DNA of 64,000 nt, taken from NCBI GenBank assembly GCA_018389105.1, contig JACATO010000304.1:806001-870000 (forward strand), in the 5' to 3' direction. A model generated the notes under the pieces. It was not told where the DNA came from. It was given only the letters and a program-made list of their open reading frames with translations, and did no database searches. This DNA is from Nautilus pompilius. Its lineage: Eukaryota > Mollusca > Cephalopoda > Nautilida > Nautilidae. Position numbers and translations under genes: made by a program. Below are positions 1-11,400 of the stretch, one piece after another. The first letter of the stretch is position 1; each line of letters starts with the position of its first letter.

Positions 1-624
1 CCTCAACAAATATACTTGCAAAAATACAAAACAAAGAAAAAATTTAGATTGAAAATTGAGGGTTTCTTCTAGGGAATACTTAAATCTGGCACTTCAAATC
101 ACCTTCAGAGGAAGAGTATATGATATGTGATATTCAACCCAAGATATATGGGTTAACGACTTTTTGTTTGTACTTATGCCATGGTAACCTTGGCAGCTCG
201 ATGAATATGCAAAAGCTCTCTCACACAGATTTCTTAACTCATAACAATGAGTAATTTTTTTTTAAATTTGAAGATATCACTTCTTTGAAAGCAAAGCCAT
301 AAACATATTACATATTTCTAAACTTTTAAAAACATTTTTTAGAGGCATTTATTATTGTTTGTTTGATTTTTCGAATAAAAACATGATATATCTACCTATA
401 ACTTACAAGCTAATGAAGAAAATTATATCTTCCCATGATTACCTGCTACGGTCAGCCTACATTCTAAATATGAAAACATCTGGATAATAAACAAGAGTGT
501 CACAGATGCCATAAGATTATAAATACCTCGGAATACCATATTTGGGGGGGAATTTACTGCAGGATACTGATAGTCAAGTGTATTACTGAATCCATGCCAC
601 CTTCTTTGTCCATTGTCTCTACAC
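1..624. other. A+T-rich non-coding stretch upstream of hAT element
   Basis: I see no convincing coding sequence or RNA gene here. The sequence is A+T-rich with short A and T runs. The bases at 617-624 (CTCTACAC) form the left target-site copy of the adjacent hAT element. Confidence 0.5.
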
Positions 625-2361
625 CAGTGTTTCTCAACAGGGGTCGACTTGGCTCCCTTGGGAGGAATTTCAAGTCCAAGGGGAGGAATTTTGGCCAAGG
701 GAGGAATTGGGGGGAAATCCTCATCTTTTATAACTCTTGTATTGTTGAGCCATAAAACCACAGGACGATGTAATTTTGACCTATGAAATTAACTTTATTA
801 ATGGGTACATTTGTGATTCATACTCTTTCCCTTAAATGATGATTCAGGTTTTCTCCCTTGATTCGCGCAATTCCTCGACCGTTTGATTACCTTTTTCGCC
901 TCCTTTTACAGATTCCACTTCTCGTGTTGCAACCCTAACTCTAACCCTGGTGCTCCAACAATGATGGGACGACACAAAGGAGTACTCAAACAACTGAAAG
1001 ATGTTAATCCGGATATGATGGCTGTCCACTGTATTATTCATAGACAGAGTTTGGCGGCTGCAACCCTTAGTCCTAAGGTGGACCAAATGATGAAAAAGGT
1101 GATCAAATTGGTAAATTTGATAAAAGCTCACCCTAAGACTGAGAGATTCTTCAAAGCATTCTGTCAGGAAATGAACGATGACTACGTGAGGCTGCTTCAT
1201 ACACACGTGCGATGGCTCTCGAAAGGCAACTGTCTGGAAAGGTTCATTACTCTGCACGACACCTTGTTGGACTTTGGTGGGGACCTTAAAGACATTCAGT
1301 TCTTGAAATCCAGTGAACCGAAGTCCTTGATTTCATATCTTGCAGATATTTTTGGTAAATCGAACGTTTTAAATAACGAACTCCAGGGCAAACAAAAAAC
1401 TCTCATGGACTGCAAAACCAAAATCTGTGGTTTTATAAGCAAACTAAAGTTTTGGAAGGTCCAAATCTTGAAGAATAATCTGTCGCAATTCACGCATCTC
1501 AGCAAATGTGAACCATCGAACGATGTCATCCAAATCATCTCTCAACATCTTTCCAACCTGCATGTTGAGTTGAATCGCAGATTTACCGATCTCCAACATT
1601 TGAACTTTCCCTCTTGGATTACTCAGCCATTTATTTTTAATTGCGAAAATAGTGAGTGTCAGGCTATGGAATCAGATCAGATTTGCGAGTTGATGGAGTT
1701 GCAAAATAATGATAGCATGAAACCGAACCATGCCTCAAAAAAACCAAATGATGCGGTTGGATCCCCAAGTAATGTCAAATATAACAAATTGGCTACGCAG
1801 GCCCAGCTAGTACTTCTGCCATTTCCGATCACATAGTTGAATTTGTCTTCAGTGCTCTTACGGATATTTTGACGAAAAAAGGAGGACATATCAATGTTTG
1901 TGAGCGTGGCAATCTTCGAGCAAAATTGACTTGTTTTGTTCCTCGATTTTCTCATTTAATTTCTCAACACGAGGGTCAAAGTTCTCATTGAAGTTATATA
2001 ATTCGAAAGGAAATCTGATATCAACTTACAATTCTGAAATCAAGGTTGCTTTTTTTTCCCTTTAATTTCTTGGTCAAATAATCACTTCAATACAATTATT
2101 CATTAATTGTTTTGTTTTGTAGAAATAAAGGTTGCTTCTTATTTGTTCCTACATTTTTGGCAAATAATTACCTTTAATTAATTATTAGACAATAATTGTT
2201 TTACTTTGTAAACTAACTGAATTTTAATAAATACTATTGTAAAAAATAAAGTATAATTATGCCAATATTTATTCTTTCATGATGATTTAAGGATGGGGCG
2301 GAATTGGAAGAGTCAGAGATCACTAAGGGCGGAATATGATGTGCAACGTTCAGAAACACTG
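625..2361 (+). mobile_element. hAT superfamily DNA transposon, internally deleted, both ends present
   Basis: The left end starts CAGTGTTTCTCAACAGGGG and the right end finishes with CGTTCAGAAACACTG, the inverted complement with a few mismatches. CAGTGTTTCT-type ends are characteristic of hAT elements. The flanking 8-mers CTCTACAC (617-624) and ATCTACAG (2362-2369) agree at six of eight positions and carry TA in the centre, as expected for an 8-bp hAT target-site duplication. The element is about 1.74 kb, short for an autonomous hAT. It carries only the C-terminal part of a transposase, so it looks like an internally deleted, dead copy. Boundaries are read from sequence; the family name follows from end motif, duplication size and protein. 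Confidence 0.8.
934..1991 (+). pseudogene. hAT transposase, C-terminal part, frameshifted (ZBED/GTF2IRD2-like)
   Basis: This open stretch reads from a GAPTMMGRHKG motif through HCIIHRQSLAAATLSP and an HVRWLSKGNCLERF motif, the order seen in hAT transposases of the ZBED5/GTF2IRD2/SCAND3 type. It stays open to a stop at 1834-1836. The expected C-terminal block (EFVFSALTDILTKK, then CERGNLRAKLT and ending SSH) continues in another frame from about 1839 to a stop at 1989-1991, so there is at least one frameshift near 1800-1836. The BED zinc finger and the N-terminal half of the catalytic region are missing. Just upstream of GAPTMMG lies a telomere-like stretch, probably marking the deletion junction. 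It is non-functional as a transposase; domestication looks unlikely given the truncation. Confidence 0.75.
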
Positions 2362-2369
2362 ATCTACAG

Positions 2370-3590
2370 CAATGTATCAAATGATCGTCCACTTATGGAT
2401 GGATCACTTATGAATATAAAAGCCAGGAATACCTGTTTTTGCCATCGCCGCATTATCAAGGGGACAAATAGGGCAAATGTTCCAGGATCCACAGACAAGG
2501 GCTCCTCCATGTCAGATATAAGAAAAACTTATTTAGCTGTTGCAGTAAACTGTATATGTTGCGAGCTTTCTAAATATAGTAAATGGCATTTTGATTGTAT
2601 TTCTTTAGATCTGTGTAACTGTTTTTACTAATTAACTGTCGAATCGCATTATATATAAAAAAAAGTGTAAGAAATTGCGAGTTAAACTGCACTTATTTCC
2701 ATATTTGCAGAATATATAGATCGAGTTGATTAATAAATGGTACCCCTGATAGCCGTCGGTAGACATGTAACCAATATATGCATATTATGGGAGAACTATA
2801 CATACTATGCCCAGGAACGTTTTAAAGCCTTAATCCCACCCTGCCTTAACCGAGGAGGAATTATTCTGAATCTGATATAATACATGTTTATATTTTTATT
2901 TTTATAATTAAAGTTTGGAAAAACAAAAAAAAATAATAAAAATGAAAGATGGTGTCAATGCTGTAGTATTATTTTCAGAATCATCCATCCAAGGGTGATA
3001 AGGAATGCTTGGATAAAACTAAATCGTGACAATGAATTGCCTACAGATATCAAATATAGGAGCTCAAACTGTAATATTCGAAGAATAACAAACTTTACAA
3101 TATTTTAAACAATTTAAATAAAAACATAAGATGTGGTTATTGAAAGATTTAAATATCTCTAAACAGAATTTAAACACAAAAATTTAGTGGTTTTTGTTGT
3201 ACGAAACATGTTAACCATTTTCTCTAAGAACCTGACCCCACTGCTACAATTTGTGCGTGATGATTCCATTATTCATGACAGTAATTATATCTATATTATC
3301 TATATACATTTAATATTAGTTTAGTATACAAACTACACTTTCTCTGATTATTATATTTATTTTGGGGAGATTGTATATATTAGGAAAAACTGGGCATCAA
3401 GTGTAAAAGCACGTGACATAATCTTATTTTAATTGTAAAAATTAAATGCCCCATAGTACAGGCATGTGTGGATATAATACACTGTGATTCGTTTTCATGC
3501 AATAAATTTGAAAGTTGCGCATCTGCAGAAAGACTATAAAAGTAGAGACAGTGATACCATCGCAGTGTGTTGGATGTGTAGTGAATACTG
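2370..3590. other. A+T-rich non-coding stretch
   Basis: Multiple stops occur in all frames and no RNA gene or repeat structure stands out. It contains long A/T tracts (for example near 2920-2940). Confidence 0.4.
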
Positions 3591-3870
3591 TGGCTCTTGG
3601 AAAGAAAATATCACAAGACGAGCGTACAGAACCAAAGCCTTAGTGGAGGCTGCTACTCCATGAGGCGGACTGCAGTCTGACTTCCTGTTTCAGAAGGTGT
3701 AGGCATGACTCCGAGAAGGATACGTGAAACTGCTAATGTCAACAATAGACACGGTCGAGGAAAAAAGCCCAAACTCACCAAATGAGATACTAAGTACCTC
3801 ATGGTGCAGAAATCTGGAAAATGATCTAGTTGCAAGTACGGGTGTCGATGTTTCTTATATGCGGTTGTAT
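3590..3870 (+). pseudogene. Possible Tc1-type transposase DNA-binding fragment
   Basis: Read in pieces on the plus strand, this stretch gives GKKISQDERTEPKALVEAA, then after stops RRIRETANVNNRHGRGKKPKLT and DTKYL. Paired helix-turn-helix segments joined by a GR(P/G)(R/K)K-type linker are typical of Tc1-family DNA-binding regions, and the GRGKKPKLT segment would fit the linker. Several stops and no recognisable catalytic part follow, and I could not find terminal repeats. This is the weakest transposon call in the window; it could be chance similarity. Confidence 0.3.
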
Positions 3871-4434
3871 GTCTACTGAAAAAGACAGACGGCAACTAAA
3901 CACTTTGGATAAATTGTGGAAAGTGTTACAAATATTTGGAGAAACATCCCACCGTCAAAAATTGATACCTTGTTTTCATGCTCTATATAAAACAAAGAGG
4001 ACACAACAGATACTAATGTACTCTACAGCGTATCAGTTTTTGTTTTGTATATTTTCTATAATAATGCAATGTACGTCGTCTTTCAGTTGCAATTATTCAT
4101 TATTTGTGCATATCCTGTTTCGATAGTTATTTCCAATACCGTATACAAAAATGATATTTCGGTTTTCTTTTCATGGTTTATTTTAAACATACAATTATTA
4201 AAATCAAATCAAACTATCGATTATCGGAAAGAAAATAATTTTAATTCGGTTTAAAGGTCACATCTTTAGTTTTATTTTCGATTATAAATAGAACAGAAAT
4301 CGGCACTGTTATTGCAAGACAAAGACAATGGAAAGTCGATAAATGAGATAATATTTGAATTTCTCATAAAAAACATTAATGGCTTCCTGTAATCCATGAG
4401 TTTAGAAATGTTGTATTACTCGTATGCAGGTTTG
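3870..4434. other. A+T-rich non-coding stretch
   Basis: Only short chance open frames occur, with A+T-biased composition. I see no domain, RNA gene or terminal repeat. Confidence 0.4.
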
Positions 4435-4437
4435 CCT

Positions 4438-4484
<47 letters not shown>
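4435..4484. repeat. (TC)n microsatellite
   Basis: About 50 bases of CT dinucleotide repeat with one CC interruption near the middle. Confidence 0.95.
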
Positions 4485-4488
<4 letters not shown>

Positions 4489-5265
4489 TTTTAAGGCAAA
4501 ACATTTCGTAAGTTTACTTCACAGAAAATTCGGGCACCTTAACACTTCTGAATAACAACCGGAAAAGTCAAAAGGCTAAGAAATTTCCCAGATATGTCCA
4601 TTCTCTCGAACATGATAGCAGTTTTGGATCGTCTTGATTCAGTAGCAACAAAGTTATGTAATGGCTGTACGAGACACAAACTGAAGCATTAGCGGGGTTC
4701 AAATACAAGGTTACGAAACAATTAGAAAGCAAATACCGACGCATGCATCACTTAACCTGACACTAGATCTTTTAGCATTCCACGGTGAAAACAACAAATA
4801 AGTTATCGCCCCTCCTTCCCAATAATAATCTGAACAGAAGCTAATAAAACTTTGATCGGTCTCTCAACAGAAAGTTTAGCGCAAATATATTTAACTCTGC
4901 GCATCTGAAAAATTACCAGTATAATAAATTATGCAACAGCTACATATAATACAGCTACCGTAATAACTGTTCTCAATATAAATACCTAAACACCTTTAAA
5001 ATTTTTTTAAAAAAATTGAAGTAAACTGACATCACCATGAGATTACAAATAAATTATCCTTAATATTAAATTTTTTTTTTTCGTTTCCTAAAGTATCGAC
5101 TTTAATTGCATCTTGAAGTAATCTTTCCAAGAAAGCTTATTAACTCGAAATTTTTAAAACCAAAAGACTATCTAGTAGATCCAGCTGTGATATTGCCATT
5201 GTTTCGTACGCACAGAATCGGTAAATATGCTTCGTTTAAAAAATAAAAAAATAAAAAAAAAAAAA
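4485..5265. other. Non-coding stretch
   Basis: Nothing recognisable. It ends in an A-rich run (about 5240-5265) that leads into the CA repeat. Confidence 0.4.
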
Positions 5266-5266
5266 A

Positions 5267-5311
<45 letters not shown>
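5266..5311. repeat. (TA)n(CA)n microsatellite
   Basis: A short TA run continues directly into about 40 bases of CA repeat, preceded by an A-rich stretch. It sits at the 3' side of a SINE-like unit on the minus strand and may be that unit's tail. Confidence 0.95.
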
Positions 5312-5314
<3 letters not shown>

Positions 5315-5465
5315 CTTCGGGAAGAACCAGTTATTCTTGTTAGTCGTAGGTAGAAGGGTAGCTGAACATAGGTGGAAGGAGCTCACACAAAACAAGGCGG
5401 TCCGAACACGTCCCTGGCCAGACGCCAAAAGTGCTTCCACCGGGAATTGAACCAGTTCGTCCCAC
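5312..5465 (-). repeat. Possible tRNA-derived SINE unit with (GT)n tail
   Basis: On the minus strand this reads GGTTCAATTCCCGG at about 5441-5453, a good match to an RNA polymerase III B box, followed by about 130 bases of unique-looking body and then a (GT)n/(AT)n/T-rich tail. A simple-repeat tail after a tRNA-like head is the usual SINE layout. I could not identify a clear A box, so the head may be truncated. A second copy elsewhere in the genome would be needed to define the ends. Confidence 0.4.
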
Positions 5466-5795
5466 ACGGTAAGGGAAAACTTACGTATTTAGAACTAGGT
5501 TAACTAAAAGAACGTGTTAAAACAAAAGTGAGAAATTTGCTGATACCATGACGATGGTCCTCTATTGACAAATTATAGCGGTTGAGTATCGATATTTTAA
5601 AAACCGTTTGCAGAAATCTAACCCGTAAGAACAAAGTTATCTGAGAAATACGTTTCGATTTTTTCTACCCGGAATTTATATCACGGATTTGGTTTGTAAT
5701 ATACCGGTATATCTTGCAAAGATGTCCAAACTATTTTCTACAGCCTGATTAACGAAGATACAATTTTTGTTTTGTGATACCTAAAGCATGATAAA
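5466..5795. other. Non-coding stretch
   Basis: No feature recognised. It lies directly downstream of the decayed transposase on the minus strand and may include its 3' flank, but I cannot see a terminal repeat. Confidence 0.35.
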
Positions 5796-6290
5796 TCACA
5801 ACAGGTGATCGAAATGACCACCATCGTCATTCACGCAGACATTGGGGCGTCTGAAAACAGAGCGACACGCAGGGAAGAAATAGCTGTTCAGCATCAATAA
5901 TTCTCTCTTACTGATCGTAGATGATAGCTGCTGGTTTCGTGGAGATCCTGATGGTGGGAGATCTGGAAAAACCGGCGGATATTCAGCTAGTCGGCTTCGT
6001 CTCATCCACTTCCCACTTAAGTGTTCATCTAAAAACGTCCGTACATCTTTGTCACACCCCTAAGACACGTGACGTCGGGGGCGCGCGGTTACGTTGCACA
6101 GTACTATCGCCTGTGAGCTTCCGAATGAAATGTCTTAACGTTAAGAAACTAATGGCTGTCTCCGGCAGCGTACGAAAGTGTGTACACATCATTTTGGGGC
6201 ACTCTATATATACGTTCGGTCTTCCTTGTAGAACAAATGCAAAAATCGAGGGCACTTCGTTTGGAAAAGAAACAAGCATAGGAGCAACAT
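5796..6290 (-). pseudogene. Tc1/mariner-superfamily transposase (DUF4817-type), decayed C-terminal half
   Basis: Reading the minus strand across frames gives, in order, a block resembling the first catalytic region (FPNEVPSIFAFVLQG, then PNVYIECPK and HFRTLPE), then RTFLDEHLSGKWM followed by EYPPVFPDLPPS, and finally a C-terminal NVCVNDDGGHFDHLL and stop. In this family the equivalents are an SDE motif, the segment before the WPPRSPDLTPxDF motif, and an NGxHFEHLL tail. The first acidic residue appears changed (PNE in place of SDE) and the last catalytic acid of the PxDF motif is gone (PPSG). At least one frameshift separates the two halves. It is clearly inactive. Confidence 0.6.
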
Positions 6291-8129
6291 GTATTGTATA
6301 GCCTTAAATCTTTCCCTTCAAAACACTGTCATAGTAATCTACATTGTGACTCGGGGGGAGTCTACAAACACCACACCTAGATGAAGTTTTTGAACTCAGA
6401 AGTCCAACTTTCTTCATTCTATGCTTATTCTTCCCCTAGTGTTTCGAATCTGACCTCTGACCTAAGACATCGCGACATACAAGCAATTCTTTGCTTAGTC
6501 ACCCAGCTTTATTTCTAATATTAGCTAATTGCCTTTTCTTTTTCTTGGAGGGGTTGTTTGTTTTTGAGGGATCTGTCCGTATTTATCCGTTCTAGGTTCG
6601 TTAGGTGAAAAATTTAACAAAATAAAATTAGCGCTGAGAAAAGGAAAATCTCTCTCCACAGGCAACAGGATACGGCTAAAATGTTTCCACCCAGAGGATG
6701 AATCGCTGACTTCTAATTTGTCAAACATCTGTCTCACTCTTCATGTTACCGCCATCTTTTTAGAATTATCCGACTGTAGCTTAACCTAATTCTGGAAACA
6801 TAACAAACGCATTTCGAGAAAATAAGTAGACAGTTGTATAGTTGTCTATCAAAGCATCTTTAACACACCCGCTGAGCTCTCGGCTACGAAATTAAAAGCA
6901 GGTCTTCTTTTTAAGTACATATTAAAAAGACAAACATCGGGCTTTTCACAGAATGCATGAGCTCATCGCGCCACCAGTTTTGAAACACGATGCATATACA
7001 AGAGACAACTCGATTTTCGTATTAAAGGCTTATATTTTGCCATGGTACAGAGGAGGAGAAAGAGCACACACAAATCCAATGGTATTCTTTTCATTCATTT
7101 GAGCTATAGTAATTCTTTCCACCATCGAATTGTGTTATTCTGCCAAACATGGCTACAAGATTAACCTGCTCTGGAGTTCTGACCTTTCTATACGTAAGCT
7201 AAATATACAGGAACAAAAGAAGTATTTTTAAACAAAACTCAAAGAATACGGTGAGACTTTTGCAAGCTTAGACATTATTCAAACATTGAAAGCAGGCGAA
7301 ATCATCAACATACAGTATATTTAAATAATGCAATTGAAATGAATTAGTAACAAACAGGTATTTGATGTACTTACGTTTCTTTACTATCTTCATCGTACGG
7401 CATCGACTCACATTTACTTGACAAGCGCTCGTATTTACCGGCTCAGTAAACACATAACAAAACATCACGTTTACTTCGCTGTCACAAAGAACTATAGATC
7501 ATCCCTACGTGGTATTTACTGGACATTAAATGTCGTGAAAATTTGTTTTCTTTCTTGTACGCAGTGTAATATTAAAGAAAAAGGTGACCTTTCATCCAGC
7601 GTAAGAATATGGAATATATTTCTTTACACGGCATTTCCTGGAGCATAAAATGTACTTTTTTTCAATGAAATGCCTCTTATTATTTTCTTTTTCTCGCCTA
7701 CTGCACTTTTTAAACAAAGACACGCAACTTTTCACCAGTAACGACAGAAAAGCTTCGCATTAAAAAAATGGAGCCGATCTATGGCATCACGTGATCAAAA
7801 CGTCCTTTGCATTGTAAATATAAAAAAATACGTAAGATTGATTTCTTATCGATGATCCATTGAAATATAAAATAGCGATAATTTACTTATTCAGCCAAAA
7901 AATTATCGGGAGTGAAGAAGGGATAACCGCCGGAGGAAAAATAGGGTTATTTTAAAAACTTCCCTTAATAAGACACCTATTATCACAGTTCGACCAATTT
8001 TCGTATGCAAAAAAAAAATAAATTCTGAAACGAAAGGAAGGTTTTAGGTCTCTTTTAATTTATGTAATATTTCTCAAAATCGTAGAGAGAAAAGTTAATA
8101 TATAAAGACACTCGTCAATTTGGTAAAAT
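6291..8129. other. Non-coding stretch between transposon relics
   Basis: About 1.8 kb with no coding sequence or RNA gene that I can support. Base composition is ordinary for this half of the window and CpG is present at normal density. The bases at 8130-8131 are the left TA target site of mariner copy 1. Confidence 0.4.
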
Positions 8130-8131
8130 TA

Positions 8132-9395
8132 TTAGGTCGTTACAAACATTTTGTCGGTTTTTATATTATGTTAATCTGGGGTTCATTTTTTGCAAACTTG
8201 TGAAGGTTTGTGTAGATCAGTTATATATCGTTTTGTAGCGTGTGCTTTGGTATACATCGTGCAAAACATACTTTCTTGAAAATCCTAAAATGGATATTTG
8301 TTTCACGGTTCTGAGTGAAGTGTGGATAGAAAAGTTTTTAGTGCCCTTTTGCTTCACGAGTTCAAACTCGGCCACAAAGCGAGGGAACTCGTAACATTAA
8401 ACAAACATGGTGCGAGGACACAGCAAATGAACGCACGGTACAACGATGGTTTGCAAAGTTTAGATCAGATGTGAGCCTCGAAGATTAGGAACGTAGCGGA
8501 CGTCCTTCCAGTAGTGATGACGACCATCTCAGAGCCTCATTTGAAACCAATCCAAGAAAAACGGTGAGAGAAATTGCCAGAGAGCTTAAAGTAAGCACTG
8601 CAATTGTTTCCCTGCGTCTTGACGTAATGGGCGGGGTGAAAGAGCTCGAAAAGTGGGTGCCTCACGAATTGAATAAACAACAAAATCGCCAATTGGAGAT
8701 CTGTTCTTCCGTTGTCATAAGGAACAAAATTGACCCATTTCATTACGAGATGAAAAACTGATCCTGTACGACGATTGAAAATGTCAGTACAGTGGCTGGA
8801 CAGAGACAAGGCGCCTAACCACATCCCAAAACCCAGCCTCCACCCAAAGAAGGTGATGGTCACTGTCTGGTGGACTGCAAGTGGTGTTATCCACTATAAC
8901 TTCTTGCAACCTGGAGAAACCATCACAGCTGAAAGGTACTGTCGTGAATTAAACGTTGTTCATCAGAAACTCTCCCAACAACAGCCAGCATTGGTGAATC
9001 GAAGAGGCCCAATCCTGCTCCACGACAGTGCTCGTCCTCGTGTTGCAGAAGTGACTCTTCAGAAGCTGAACCCGTTTGGGGTACGAAGTTCTCCCTCACC
9101 CAGCCTACTCACCAGACCTTTCTCTCACAAACTACCACCTTTTCAAACACCTCGACGGCTTCCTCCGTATGAAATCCTCCTCCAACCAAGCAGCAATTGA
9201 AACTGCCTTCCAACAGTTTATCAACTCCAGAAATCCAGTTTTTTTTTCAAAATGGTATAAATGCGCTTGTATCTCGTTGGCGAAGTGTATTGATTATAAT
9301 GGAACCTACTTTGGTTAATAAACTTCACGTTCAGCAACGATGTGAAGTCTCAGTGTTTCGGTTAATAAACCGACACAATAGTAGTAACAACCTAA
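8132..9395 (+). mobile_element. mariner element, copy 1, full-length with TA target sites
   Basis: The left end begins TTAGGTCGTTACAAACAT and the right end closes with GTAGTAACAACCTAA, the imperfect inverted complement. Both ends abut TA (8130-8131 and 9396-9397), the universal Tc1/mariner target site. At about 1.26 kb the length is typical of mariner. The encoded transposase is broken. It is the most diverged of three copies of this family in the window (the others are at 16752-18037 and 36844-38133). Confidence 0.9.
8290..9318 (+). pseudogene. mariner transposase copy 1 (SETMAR-type, D34D), frameshifted
   Basis: The start ATG and the final GTYFG plus stop span about 343 codons, matching mariner transposases. 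Pieces in different frames give the helix-turn-helix (PRKTVREIARELKVSTA, from about 8550), WVPHELN, a catalytic DEK block near 8747, QWLDRDKAPNHIPKPSLHPK, WWTASGVIHYNFLQPGET, and ILLHDSARPRVAE with the second aspartate. The third catalytic position reads Asn: the expected SPTDY is SLTNY (AAC at 9130-9132). Several frameshifts and an in-frame stop after the first catalytic block make it inactive. Family membership is certain from motif order; the D-to-N change would abolish catalysis even if frames were intact. Confidence 0.88.
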
Positions 9396-9397
9396 TA

Positions 9398-11230
9398 ATT
9401 ATTTTATTACTACGCTATTGCTTGAAAAACATTTATCCGTTCGGTACGCGGGACCCTTGAGAATGTCTTTGTGCATAGGAAATCCTCTGTCCATCATTTG
9501 AAAGAGATTAGGAGCATTAATGTCTTCCGGCAATGACGAATGACCGGCTAAACTTCCACCAGAGAATTAATTTCTCTGCGGTACCTTGTATAAGTTTAGA
9601 GAGAGCTCACTCCACACCCCCCACTTGCCTTACCGTAACAAGTTAAATATCCATAAATTATGCACGAAACGAATTTTCCAATGTATTCTCGTGTAATCGC
9701 GCGGTTTCGCCTCAGTTTGAACTCGGCGGCTGTTATGGTGTGGCCTTTACTTCGTCAGCTGATCGGCTACGGCTACCTTCGTCACGTGATCAAAATCTTG
9801 GAAACCCTGACCAGGGTTCATATAATAAAAACTTTAAAAAAAAAAAAACATTTCTAGGTAAAGGAAAGAACATTGCTCTAGATATTACACAAATTAAACA
9901 AGATATTTAAATATTGGTTTATTTATTTATTCGTAAGGCAACAGCAAGGGTTTTCAGGGGTGATAAGCGATAGCGTCGACACTTTTGAACGAGTCCCTGA
10001 AAAGTTGAAAAAGCAAACAACAAAAATAACGGGTAACGACCGACATTTTCCAGCTTACAGACCCCGCGGCGTTCGGCATCTGCCGCGCGCCCTCTTCTTC
10101 CTGCCAGCTAAGTGCTCGTCTAGTCTCACCACCGAACCCTGACACGGGATATGATGACTGCTATCCTTCCCTCTGAAAACGATCGTCTCCCAGAGGTTGT
10201 TCTGTCTCGTTACGTTGTGCTTAGCTTGCGCGGGGTGGGGGACAAACGACAACAAACTCGATGAAAGTTCCTAGCGAGTGGCCTGAATTGCGCTAAAGTT
10301 TCTTGGTCTGCTGCGAGTTACGTACAAACGACTTTCTGAAGAAAATAATCCAGGGTTTTAAACGCTCGTGATGATGTTTCAATTAGAAATGGATATGTGT
10401 CCCTGCCCCCGGTGCATGTGTAGCACAACCCCCTAATCACGATCTGGACAGGAGCTGCATCAGTTATAACGTACCAACGTTACTGTTTTATTTAATTTCT
10501 AAAATAACCTTCAGACACAATCTCAGTATTTAACTTGACTGAAGCCTACATTTCCACGTTGTGTCGATATCTGTCTCTTAGATAACCGTCCTATATACCG
10601 TACAAAGCGAGCGATATTGTCAAGTAAACGACACTGCACGTTAACCGTAGCATCGGCTCAGAGTACTGCTGAGTGCTCGTTTGGCAGGATGCGCTCAGGC
10701 CTTTACTACGTTTGGCGAGCTGCCAAAGGCACGGTTTCTTTCCATCTTCTCAGTACGATATAGTACGCATGCGCAAGACACCTCATCCGGAAAACAGCCG
10801 CTCTTAACACGTTTACCAAAAATTACCCTTACATTCTTCGTTTCTGTGCACAGATATGACGAAAATATTCTTGCGATCGAGTTCATTTAAATTTCAATTA
10901 ATTCCAAATATTAACCGAAATCTACTGCTAAGAAATATAAATTGAGAACCAAGCTGCCACTATTGGTAACTAATACTATTTAACTTGAAGCAATTGTGTC
11001 CGTGTCAGCGTAGATTAATACGCAAATGCGACGCCATTATTTTGATTTGTGCAATTGCATTTAATAAAAACCGAGAAAATATTAAGTTGTGGTGGTATCG
11101 CACACTACTGTATACAATGGAGACAACTCTGGTGAAGGAGCGTAGCGTTGCGGTTGTCCGCTAGAGGGCGTCGCCTTTCCTGCACCACGAAAGGTCCGGG
11201 TTTCGGCAGGCAAACTCCGATTGAAATCTT
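9398..11230. other. Non-coding stretch with some GC-rich patches
   Basis: No gene recognised. GC and CpG rise around 10040-10260 and 10680-10830, giving chance open frames on both strands without domain or codon character. These patches could be unannotated 5' exons or promoters, but I see no splice or start signal that decides it. Confidence 0.35.
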
Positions 11231-11234
11231 TCAT

Positions 11235-11400
11235 TTTCCAGACGTGAGAGGAAAGCGGAGTAGCCCGGAGAAAGGGCAACCGGCCGGTTGGAAAGTAGAA
11301 CGAGAAATAAATAACCGTGCCAGGGAAGCACGCCAAACTGAGGCGGTCCCGACCTTGATTCGAACTCGGGGTCTCAGTCTACCACTGCACCCCTCCCCCC
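11235..11400 (-). repeat. tRNA-derived SINE-like unit (group B)
   Basis: On the minus strand the head reads GTGCAGTGGTAGACTGAGAC (A-box-like) followed by GAGTTCGAATCAAGG (B-box-like) at about 11355-11390, the correct spacing for a tRNA-related promoter. About 90 bases downstream is a block reading CTCCGGGCTACTCCGCTTTC. A related block (CAGGTACTCTGGTTTCATCC) occurs downstream of the tRNA-like head of the plus-strand unit near 46.7 kb, so both probably belong to one SINE group. Confidence 0.55.

Noticed and set aside
844-1257. 137-codon minus-strand frame
   Set aside because: It is antisense to the hAT transposase remnant, which explains the sequence.
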